In this document: positions 1 to 6,070 of the stretch, in pieces
Layout: each line of letters starts with the position of its first letter
Numbering within the stretch: the first letter of the stretch is position 1
Assembly (NCBI GenBank): GCA_038108155.1
Contig: JAYNHP010000050.1
Coordinates: 1 to 12,159, forward strand
Direction: 5' to 3'
Source: MED-G20 sp038108155
Lineage (GTDB): Bacteria > Bacteroidota > Bacteroidia > Flavobacteriales_D > Parvicellaceae
DNA length: 12,159 bases
Notes under the pieces: generated by a model
Database searches by the model: none
Seen by the model: the letters and a program-made list of their open reading frames with translations, nothing else
Told to the model about the DNA's origin: nothing
Made by a program: the position numbers and the translations under genes

Positions 1-111
1 ATATAAAGGTTTCGTGTTTAAATGCACACCTGATAAATCATTACGAATATTTAGTTCTGATGTTGATGATGTAGTATAAGGACTTAGGTTGCTTTTAATT
101 ATATTTACCAT
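1..111 (-). CDS. Possible 5' end of a hypothetical gene running off the left edge
   Basis: An ATG at 111-109 (minus strand) opens a frame without stops to the window edge, giving 37 residues that begin MVNIIKSNLSPYTT. I do not recognise the product. The codons are AT-rich in third position, as in neighbouring genes, but the stretch is too short to be decisive. If real, the gene is divergent from the SDR gene with only about 30 bases between starts, which leaves little room for two promoters. A competing reading is the C-terminal tail of a plus-strand gene: frame 2 is open from base 2 to a TAA at 77-79 and would place that gene just upstream of the SDR gene. The sequence does not decide between them. 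Confidence 0.3.
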   Translation of the reverse strand, partial: MVNIIKSNLSPYTTSSTSELNIRNDLSGVHLNTKPLY

Positions 112-118
112 ATTTTTA
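89..118 (+). promoter_or_regulatory. Candidate Bacteroidota-type promoter for the SDR gene
   Basis: TTG at 89-91 is followed after exactly 19 bases by TATTTTTA at 111-118. This resembles the -33 TTG and -7 TAnnTTTG elements of Bacteroidota primary-sigma promoters, with one mismatch in the last position of the -7 box. Transcription would begin a few bases further on, leaving a short leader before the TTG start at 141. Such matches are frequent by chance in AT-rich DNA, so this is a suggestion only. It also overlaps the doubtful minus-strand frame. Confidence 0.3.
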
Positions 119-132
119 CGAAGAAATCAATA

Positions 133-144
133 ATGTCATTTTGA
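133..144 (+). other. Micro-ORF of three codons whose stop overlaps the SDR start
   Basis: ATG TCA TTT TGA reads from 133 to 144. The TGA (142-144) shares two bases with the TTG (141-143) that appears to start the SDR gene, giving a TTGA junction. Such an overlap could allow ribosomes that terminate to restart on the TTG. Alternatively, one missing T in the T-run would make the ATG the true SDR start. A matching arrangement precedes the histidine kinase gene. Confidence 0.3.
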
Positions 145-941
145 AGGAAATTAATTTATCATTTAACAATAAAAATATTTTCGTAGGTGGTTCTACTAAT
201 GGAATTGGATGGGAATCAGCAACCCTTTTTGCAAAATATGGAGGAAACATAACACTAGTTTCAAGAAAAGAAAACCTGCTATTGCAAAGACTTCAAGAAT
301 TACCCAATAATGGAAATCAACAACACTCCTATATTGTTGCTGACTTTAGTAACCCAGAAAATTTAGAAAAAACCATTAAAGATTTTGTCCAGAAAAAGTC
401 AATAAATTATGACATTATTATCAACAACACTGGTGGACCACCAGCCGGGCAACTAGAAAAAGCAACCACAGAAGAACTGTTAAGTGCTTTTAATCTTCAC
501 CTTATTTCTTTTCACAAAATTCTTGGCTGTTTACTACCAGGAATGAAAAGTAGAAATGCTGGAAGCATAATAAATATTATTTCCACATCTGTAAAACAGC
601 CGTTAAACGGTTTAGGAGTCTCGAACACAATAAGAGGAGCAGTAGCCAATTGGGCTAAAACATTAGCTAATGAATTGGGGGCATATAACATAACTGTTAA
701 TAATGTTCTCCCAGGGGCGACCAATACAGGAAGATTAAAAGAAATAATAAAAAACAAGGCCCAAAAACTTAATCTTGAAGAAAGTGAAATCGAAAAACAA
801 ATGGCCGATCAAGTACCACTAAAAAGAATCGCTGAACCTATTGAGGTTGCCAATGCTGTAGTGTTTTTGGCATCAGATAAAGCGAGATACATAAGTGGAG
901 TAAACCTCCCAGTAGACGGAGGAAGAACTAAAAGCCTATAG
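141..941 (+). CDS. Atypical short-chain dehydrogenase/reductase (FabG-like family, SxxxR in place of YxxxK)
   Basis: A 266-residue Rossmann-fold protein of the classical SDR length. Visible elements are the dinucleotide-binding loop GGSTNGIG (16-23, a variant of TGxxxGIG), the NNTGG motif (95-99, for NNAG), a serine at 148 or 150 after the IIN strand, and the C-terminal RIAEPIEVANAVVFLASD...YISGVNLPVDGG segment shared with FabG-type reductases. At the place of the catalytic YxxxK there is SNTIR (161-165), so Tyr is Ser and Lys is Arg. This fits the BKR-like SDR subgroup (cd05344), known for lacking a perfect tetrad. Substrate is unknown. From memory, homologues in Bacteroidota often sit near kynurenine-degradation genes; haaO occurs here but 8.5 kb away, so the link is weak. 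The start is TTG: no in-frame ATG occurs before Met135, and the glycine loop needs the residues upstream. The gene converges on the response regulator gene with 3 bases between stops. Confidence 0.88.
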   Translation: MKEINLSFNNKNIFVGGSTNGIGWESATLFAKYGGNITLVSRKENLLLQRLQELPNNGNQQHSYIVADFSNPENLEKTIKDFVQKKSINYDIIINNTGGPPAGQLEKATTEELLSAFNLHLISFHKILGCLLPGMKSRNAGSIINIISTSVKQPLNGLGVSNTIRGAVANWAKTLANELGAYNITVNNVLPGATNTGRLKEIIKNKAQKLNLEESEIEKQMADQVPLKRIAEPIEVANAVVFLASDKARYISGVNLPVDGGRTKSL

Positions 942-944
942 TTT

Positions 945-1631
945 TCAAGTTAATAATTTAAACCCTCGTCCGTGAACATTGATAATTTGAATTTGTTCGT
1001 CGTGCTTTAAATATTTTCTAAGCTTTGCAATATATACATCCATGCTTCTTCCATTGAAATAATTGTCATCACCCCATATTGCTTTCAAGGCATGATCTCT
1101 TTCTAATATGTCATTTTTATTTTTGTAAAGTAAAATTAAAAGATCAGATTCCTTAGTAGTTAAATTTACACTGAAATCATCTTTAGATAATATTTGCATT
1201 TTTGGATTGAAAGTAAGTTTGCCAATTTTTATATCGTCAAAGTGAGAATCTGAATCTGAAGAAACTCTTTTCAAGATAGCACTTATACGAGCTGTCAATT
1301 CTTCCATATTAAATGGCTTTGTGATGTAATCATCCGCACCAATCTCAAAGCCTTTTAAAGTATCTTCTTTCATAGATTTTGCGGTAAGAAATATAATAGG
1401 AACTTTTTTATCAATTCCCCTTATATCTTTAGCAGTACTAAATCCATCTTTAATTGGCATCATTACATCCAAAATAACAATATCGTACTGGTTTTTGACA
1501 AACTCACGGTATCCTAGTTCCCCATTTATTTCCCAAGTACAATTAAATCCCTTTGCTTTTAAATAATCTGAAGTGATTGATCCTAGATTTGAATCATCCT
1601 CCACCAATAAAACTTTTATTTCTTTTTTCAT
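945..1631 (-). CDS. OmpR/PhoB-family response regulator (RprY-like)
   Basis: A 228-residue two-domain transcription factor. The receiver domain (about 1-122) has the acidic pair Asp12-Asp13, the phosphoacceptor Asp55 in ILDVMMP, the switch Thr83 in FLTAK, and Lys105 in the TKPF motif. A short linker rich in Ser and Asp leads to an OmpR-type winged-helix domain (about 135-228) with the LTTKESDLL segment, a recognition helix at about 195-208 (RSMDVYIAKLRKYL) and a C-terminal wing VHGRGFKL. The gene follows the histidine kinase gene with an ATGA overlap (1628-1631), so the two are translationally coupled and almost certainly cognate. Architecture and order resemble RprXY of Bacteroides and Porphyromonas. 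The regulon cannot be read from the sequence. A direct-repeat site upstream of the operon (6012-6029) has the 11-bp spacing this family uses and could be an autoregulatory site. Confidence 0.95.
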   Translation of the reverse strand: MKKEIKVLLVEDDSNLGSITSDYLKAKGFNCTWEINGELGYREFVKNQYDIVILDVMMPIKDGFSTAKDIRGIDKKVPIIFLTAKSMKEDTLKGFEIGADDYITKPFNMEELTARISAILKRVSSDSDSHFDDIKIGKLTFNPKMQILSKDDFSVNLTTKESDLLILLYKNKNDILERDHALKAIWGDDNYFNGRSMDVYIAKLRKYLKHDEQIQIINVHGRGFKLLT

Positions 1632-3058
1632 GACTCTAATATTTTAGAGGATTTTAAATTTACTGTAAAAGTACTTCCGTTTCCTAACTTGCTTTCTACC
1701 ATTATTTTTCCTTTATGTAAGTCAATAATTGATTTTACATAACTCAATCCCAAACCAAAACCTTTAACATTATGTAAGTCTCCAGTTGGTACTCTAAATA
1801 ATTTTTCAAAAATCCTTTTATGGTTATCCTTTGCAATTCCTATGCCATTATCTTTAATTCTAATAATTAGTCCGCCAATTACATCTCTAGTGGAAATGGT
1901 TACCAATGGAGATTTAGAAGAATATTTTAAAGAATTGTCCAATAAATTGTGAATAACATTGGTTATATGTAGCTTATCCGCCTCAATAATTTTATTTTGA
2001 GCCAAAAAGTCAGTCTTAATTTTTCCATTTCTAGTATTATAAGAAAGTTGAATGGATTTGATAGCTTTTTTTATTACATCTTCAATATTAAAAACTTCTA
2101 ATTTAAGTTCTGGACTAGCTTTTACAGAAACTGAACTTTCTAAGACATTTTCAACAAGTTTTCCCAATCTTACATTTTCAGACTTAATTGTTGTAAGAAA
2201 TCTATTTTGGCTGGACTTATCTAGCTTAATATTTTTATCTGTTAGTGCTTCACATGCCAAACCAATTGTAGCAATTGGAGTCTTTAATTCATGTGTCATA
2301 TTGTTAATGAAATCTGTTTTAATTCGTGTGTTCTTTTTTTGATTTTGAATTACTCTAATACTGTAAATAAATGTTCCTAGAATAATTAAAATCAAGAGCA
2401 TTGAAAGGATTAGAACTGGGGTGAAGGATTTTGCAATTGACCAACGAAGTTTAAGAATATATAAAGTGAAAACTTTTTTTTCATTAAATAAGTCATCGTT
2501 TAGAAACTCTACAGAATAACTAGTAGACTTCTCTAAGATAGAATTGTCAATATTCTCAAAGTTTGAAAGAAATAAAAGACCATTTTCATCTGTTATACTG
2601 TAGTGAAAATCATTTTTTATTCCGTGTTTCTCTAAAGATGCCTTAATCAATTGAATAACTTCTTTCTCACTCAACGCCTTGTCCAGATTAATATTTATGT
2701 TTAGCGCTAGTTTTTTATTAATTATCCTAAATAAGTCTTTTCTTTTTTCTGAAATTGACTTTTCAGAATTACTTATTTTTTTGAGAGTGTCTGAAAATTC
2801 AGAATTACTTCCAAATCTTTTTTGAACTGGTAAAATATTTCCTCCAATTTTGGGAATGGAATAATTAGATTCGTTAAGAATTTTTTCTCTTAGCTCATCT
2901 CCAATTTCTGTCACACAAATCTCAAATAATGTGTGAAAATTATTTTTTTTCTCGTTAAAAGTATTTTTAGCCCAATACAATTGAACTAGTAAAAATCCAA
3001 ATAGAGCAAAACTGCTAAGAAAGATGATAACCTGGATGTATTTACTATTTTTTTTCAA
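1628..3058 (-). CDS. Membrane sensor histidine kinase (RprX-like), partner of the adjacent response regulator
   Basis: A 476-residue inner-membrane kinase. The order is TM1 (about 8-29), an extracytoplasmic sensor region (about 30-210) with no domain I recognise, TM2 (about 212-234), the HisKA dimerisation domain with the H box MTHELKTP (phospho-His256), and the HATPase_c domain with an N box around Asn367-Asn374, G1 DNGIGI (403-408), an F box around Phe417-Phe421 and G2 GFGLGL (433-438). All catalytic boxes look intact. No HAMP domain is evident: only a short stretch separates TM2 from HisKA. The start is TTG at 3058: the next in-frame Met is 220, and the N-terminal TM needs this region. Just upstream, ATG ATT TGA (3063-3055) overlaps the TTG. 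The gene lies 14 bases after pccB and overlaps the regulator gene by 4. Confidence 0.94.
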   Translation of the reverse strand: MKKNSKYIQVIIFLSSFALFGFLLVQLYWAKNTFNEKKNNFHTLFEICVTEIGDELREKILNESNYSIPKIGGNILPVQKRFGSNSEFSDTLKKISNSEKSISEKRKDLFRIINKKLALNININLDKALSEKEVIQLIKASLEKHGIKNDFHYSITDENGLLFLSNFENIDNSILEKSTSYSVEFLNDDLFNEKKVFTLYILKLRWSIAKSFTPVLILSMLLILIILGTFIYSIRVIQNQKKNTRIKTDFINNMTHELKTPIATIGLACEALTDKNIKLDKSSQNRFLTTIKSENVRLGKLVENVLESSVSVKASPELKLEVFNIEDVIKKAIKSIQLSYNTRNGKIKTDFLAQNKIIEADKLHITNVIHNLLDNSLKYSSKSPLVTISTRDVIGGLIIRIKDNGIGIAKDNHKRIFEKLFRVPTGDLHNVKGFGLGLSYVKSIIDLHKGKIMVESKLGNGSTFTVNLKSSKILES

Positions 3059-3063
3059 ATCAT
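3055..3063 (-). other. Micro-ORF of two codons whose stop overlaps the histidine kinase start
   Basis: On the minus strand ATG (3063-3061) ATT TGA (3057-3055) ends in a TGA sharing two bases with the TTG (3058-3056) that starts the kinase. It lies in the 14-base gap after pccB and repeats the arrangement before the SDR gene. It may couple translation by stop-restart, or it may mark a one-base T deletion that hides an ATG start. Confidence 0.3.
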
Positions 3064-3072
3064 TAAGTTTCT

Positions 3073-4608
3073 CTATAATGGAATATTTCCATGCTTTTTC
3101 TTAGGAATAGTGGCCTTTTTATTTTCTGAAATTTTAAATGCTTTAATTAATTTTTCTCTAGTATCAGAAGGTAAAATAACTTCATCTACATAGCCTCTTG
3201 AAGCTGCATTATAGGGGTTGGCAAACATTGCAGCATATTCGTCTTGTTTTTCTTTGAGTTTAGCTTCAGGATTTTTAGAATTGGTTATTTCTTTTTTGAA
3301 AATTATTTCAGCAGCTCCTTTGGCTCCCATAACTGCAATTTCTGCTGTTGGCCACGCAAAATTCATGTCTGCACCAATGTGTTTGGAATTCATTACATCA
3401 TAAGCCCCACCATATGCTTTACGAGTAATGACTGTAATTCGAGGAACTGTTGCTTCACAAAAAGCGTACAATAGTTTTGCTCCATTTGTGATAATTCCAT
3501 TCCATTCCTGATCTGTCCCTGGAAGAAACCCAGGAACATCTTCTAATACTAGAAGAGGGATGTTAAACGCATCACAAAACCTTACAAATCTTGCACCTTT
3601 TACGGAAGCATCCACATCTAAAACTCCAGCAAGTACAGCTGGTTGATTTGCTATAATTCCAATAGACCTTCCTGCTAATCTAGCAAATCCAATCACTATA
3701 TTTTCAGCAAATTCTTTGTGAACTTCAAAGAAACTTCCAGAATCTGAAAGGTGATGAATGATTTCTCTTACATCGTAGGGGTGGTTTGGATTTTCAGGTA
3801 TTAAAAGATTAAGTTCTGGTCTTTTTTCATCTTGAAAATCATAGGGTAAATTTTCGGGAATTTCTTCGCAGTTTTGTGGGATATAAGAAAGAAGTGTTTT
3901 TAAATTCTCAATAGTATCTAATTCATTTTCACAAGCAAAATGGGTTACTCCAGATTTAACCATGTGGGCTTCGGCACCGCCAAGTTCTTCAGCAGTAACT
4001 TCTTCATTAGTAACCGTCTTTACAACATTTGGACCAGTGACAAACATATAAGATGTATTTTTGGTCATGAATATAAAATCTGTTAATGCAGGAGAGTAAA
4101 CAGCACCACCAGCACATGGCCCCATAATTGCTGATAATTGTGGAATAACGCCTGAAGCTTTGGTGTTGTTGTAAAATATATCTGCATAGCCTCCAAGAGA
4201 AACCACACCTTCCTGAATTCTTGCGCCTCCCGAATCGTTTAATCCAATAATTGGAACCCCATTTTTCATAGCTAGCTCCATTATTTTACATATTTTTTCA
4301 GCGTGAGCTTCTGCAAGAGAGCCTCCTAGAACTGTAAAATCTTGAGAATAAACATAAACCAATCTCCCATTAACAGTTCCGTAACCAGTCACTACTCCAT
4401 CCCCTAAAAATTTAGTTTTTTCCAATCCAAAATTTGTAGATCTATGCGTTACAAATCCCCCAATTTCTTCAAAACTATTACTATCAAGCAATAATTCTAG
4501 TCTTTCTCTAGCTGTTAATTTTCCTTTTTTGTGTTGGGCATCAATCCTTTTTTGACCACCACCAAGTCTGGATTCTTTTAACTTGTCCTCTAATTTTTCA
4601 TTCTTCAT
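3073..4608 (-). CDS. pccB: Acyl-CoA carboxylase beta (carboxyltransferase) subunit, probably propionyl-CoA carboxylase
   Basis: A 511-residue carboxyltransferase, full length for the PccB/AccD5/MmdA family, with two crotonase-like halves. It moves the carboxyl group from carboxybiotin to the acyl-CoA; with propionyl-CoA the product is methylmalonyl-CoA, feeding succinyl-CoA. Seen here: the N-terminal LTARERLELLLD, the first oxyanion-hole region GPCAGGAVYSPALTDF (163-178), DSGGARIQEG (125-134), and the second-half VPGFLPGTDQEWNGI (358-372) and RKAYGGAYDVM (396-406). Asp404 corresponds, by motif, to the Asp that favours propionyl-CoA in Streptomyces PccB and mycobacterial AccD5, so propionyl-CoA is the best guess. 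The KKKHGNIPL tail is typical. No biotin carboxylase or biotin carrier subunit gene is adjacent, so partners must be elsewhere. ATG start, one base after the pepP stop; the histidine kinase gene follows. Confidence 0.94.
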   Translation of the reverse strand: MKNEKLEDKLKESRLGGGQKRIDAQHKKGKLTARERLELLLDSNSFEEIGGFVTHRSTNFGLEKTKFLGDGVVTGYGTVNGRLVYVYSQDFTVLGGSLAEAHAEKICKIMELAMKNGVPIIGLNDSGGARIQEGVVSLGGYADIFYNNTKASGVIPQLSAIMGPCAGGAVYSPALTDFIFMTKNTSYMFVTGPNVVKTVTNEEVTAEELGGAEAHMVKSGVTHFACENELDTIENLKTLLSYIPQNCEEIPENLPYDFQDEKRPELNLLIPENPNHPYDVREIIHHLSDSGSFFEVHKEFAENIVIGFARLAGRSIGIIANQPAVLAGVLDVDASVKGARFVRFCDAFNIPLLVLEDVPGFLPGTDQEWNGIITNGAKLLYAFCEATVPRITVITRKAYGGAYDVMNSKHIGADMNFAWPTAEIAVMGAKGAAEIIFKKEITNSKNPEAKLKEKQDEYAAMFANPYNAASRGYVDEVILPSDTREKLIKAFKISENKKATIPKKKHGNIPL

Positions 4609-4609
4609 C

Positions 4610-5899
4610 TTAATTCATTAAATCCTCAATTTCTTCAGCTTCAATTGGAATATTCTCCATAAGATTTTTAGGCTCACTATTTTTTTGAACCACTACATCA
4701 TCTTCTAATCTTATTCCAATTCCTTCTTCTGGAATATATATTCCTGGCTCTACTGTAAAAACCATATTTTCTTCTATTGGCTCTGTCCAAGAACCAACGT
4801 CATGAGTATCCAAACCAATATAATGAGATGTTCCGTGCATAAAGTATTTTTTGTAGGCAGGCCAGTTAGAATCTTGATTTTGGATGTCTTTTAATGAGAT
4901 TAAATTTAACTTTAATAATTCTTCCTCCATTATTTCCCCAACTTGCTTGTGATAATCATTTAGAAAAACGCCTGGAGTTAATAATTTTGTAGCTTCTTTT
5001 TTCACACGCAAAACAGAATTGTAAACCTCTTTTTGTCTAGATGTAAATTTTCCATTTACTGGAACACATCTTGTTAAATCCGAAGCATAATTTGCATACT
5101 CTGCACCAAAATCCATTAAAATAATCTCTCCATCTTGACAGCTTTTATTGTTTTCTATATAATGTAAAACACAAGCTGATTTTCCAGATGCTATTATGGG
5201 AGTGTAGGCAAATCCCTTGGATCTATTTGAAAGAAATTCATGCATTAACTCTGCTTCAATTTCGTACTCCATTACTCCTGGCTTGATAAAATTTAAAATC
5301 CTTCTGAAGCCTTTTTCAGTAATATCACATGCTTTTTTCATGATTTCAATTTCTATACTGTCTTTCACAGATCGTATTTGATGCATTATAGGAGCAACTC
5401 TAAGAGTTGGATGAATTGGAAAATCGGAAAGAAACTTTTTCACAAATCTATCTTCTCTTGTTTCCATAGAATTGGATGTTCTTAAGTGTTCATTGCTATT
5501 TAGATAAACAGATTCACTTTCTATAACTAGCTGTCTAAACACAGTTTCGAACTGATCTAACCAGTATATTGTTTTAATTCCAGAAACTTCAGTTGCTCTT
5601 TTTTTGGTTAGTTTTTCCCCCTCCCAAACTGCAATGTGCTCACTGGTTTCTTTAAGAAATAATATTTCCTTATGCAATTTGTTTTTACAATCTGGAAAAA
5701 TCACCAAAATACTCTCCTCTTGATCAACTCCAGAAAGATGAAATATATCTCTGTGCTGAGTAAAAGGAAGCGTACTGTCAGCCCCAGTGTTGTAAATATC
5801 ATTAGAATTGAAAACAGCTAAACTATTTCTCTTTATTTTACTTACAAACCTTTCTCTATTATTTATAAATAATTGGCTATTAATGGGAAGGTATTTCAT
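4610..5899 (-). CDS. pepP: Xaa-Pro aminopeptidase (aminopeptidase P, M24B)
   Basis: A 429-residue cytoplasmic dimetal peptidase that removes N-terminal residues preceding proline. The N-terminal aminopeptidase-P domain (about 1-145) includes FTQHRDIFHLSGVDQEES. The C-terminal pita-bread domain has all five metal ligands by motif: Asp263 and Asp274 (MDFGAEY...SDLTR), His359 in HGTSHYIGLDTHDVG, Glu384 in VEPGIYIP and Glu399 in GIRLEDD. Also present are His246 and His366, matching E. coli PepP His243 and His361. Length matches the E. coli enzyme (about 440). No signal peptide. ATG start with no Shine-Dalgarno, only an AT-rich leader, normal for this phylum. It is the first gene of the minus-strand run and starts from the divergent region shared with hemA, so its promoter probably drives pccB and the two-component genes as well. 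Confidence 0.95.
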   Translation of the reverse strand: MKYLPINSQLFINNRERFVSKIKRNSLAVFNSNDIYNTGADSTLPFTQHRDIFHLSGVDQEESILVIFPDCKNKLHKEILFLKETSEHIAVWEGEKLTKKRATEVSGIKTIYWLDQFETVFRQLVIESESVYLNSNEHLRTSNSMETREDRFVKKFLSDFPIHPTLRVAPIMHQIRSVKDSIEIEIMKKACDITEKGFRRILNFIKPGVMEYEIEAELMHEFLSNRSKGFAYTPIIASGKSACVLHYIENNKSCQDGEIILMDFGAEYANYASDLTRCVPVNGKFTSRQKEVYNSVLRVKKEATKLLTPGVFLNDYHKQVGEIMEEELLKLNLISLKDIQNQDSNWPAYKKYFMHGTSHYIGLDTHDVGSWTEPIEENMVFTVEPGIYIPEEGIGIRLEDDVVVQKNSEPKNLMENIPIEAEEIEDLMN

Positions 5900-5953
5900 A
5901 GTTTATAATAAAAATTAATTATCAGTAAAAATAACAATATTTAAAGGATTGTA

Positions 5954-5976
5954 TAATCTAAAAGTAATTTAGATTA
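5954..5976. promoter_or_regulatory. 9-bp perfect inverted repeat (possible operator or leader hairpin)
   Basis: The arms TAATCTAAA (5954-5962) and TTTAGATTA (5968-5976) are exact reverse complements around a 5-base loop AGTAA. The site lies 55-77 bases upstream of the pepP ATG. Any pepP transcript starting further upstream would carry it in its leader. As DNA it could bind a dimeric repressor; as RNA the stem is almost all A-U and weak, and no U-run marks it as a terminator. A chance match is possible in DNA this AT-rich. Confidence 0.35.
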
Positions 5977-5994
5977 AATGAAAAATAAAATTCG

Positions 5995-6030
5995 CTAAAC
6001 TATTTAAAGCAATGACATTATGATGACAAA
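5995..6030 (-). promoter_or_regulatory. Candidate promoter of the pepP-pccB-kinase-regulator operon with Pho-box-like direct repeats
   Basis: Read on the minus strand, TTGTCAT CATA ATGTCAT occupies 6029-6012: two TGTCAT hexamers with an 11-bp period, the spacing of PhoB/OmpR-family tandem sites. It matches the E. coli Pho-box repeat CTGTCAT-N4-CTGTCAT except for the first base of each heptamer. Nine bases downstream, TAGTTTAG (6002-5995) resembles the Bacteroidota -7 box TAnnTTTG with one mismatch, the relative position expected of an activator site replacing the -33 element. A TTTG at 6030-6027 is slightly too far (24 bases) to be an ideal -33. The operon encodes a regulator of this family, so autoregulation is plausible, as is control by a separate PhoB. 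The repeats also lie about 42-59 bases upstream of the hemA start and might act there. Confidence 0.35.
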
Positions 6031-6070
6031 TAAATTATAGATAATTATTGATTTTTGTAAGTATATAAAT

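Larger units (their letters stand above)
5900..6070. other. Divergent control region between pepP and hemA
   Basis: These 171 AT-rich bases contain no credible gene and separate the two operons of the window. They hold a 9-bp inverted repeat near pepP and a pair of TGTCAT direct repeats near hemA, described separately. I see no riboswitch and no convincing -7 element for hemA. A perfect TAnnTTTG match at 6066-6073 overlaps the hemA start codon and cannot serve it unless translation starts further in. Confidence 0.6.

Noticed and set aside
130..140. 11-base identity (ATAATGTCATT) between the SDR leader and the minus strand of 6011-6021
   Set aside because: Many 11-base matches are expected by chance in an AT-rich 12-kb window, and the SDR copy has no second TGTCAT at 11-bp spacing.
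512..757. Minus-strand frame opposite the SDR gene
   Set aside because: It lies opposite the conserved SDR active-site region, with no independent support.
2052..2342. Plus-strand frame opposite the histidine kinase
   Set aside because: It lies antisense over the conserved HisKA region, is hydrophobic as expected of an antisense shadow, and has no family features.
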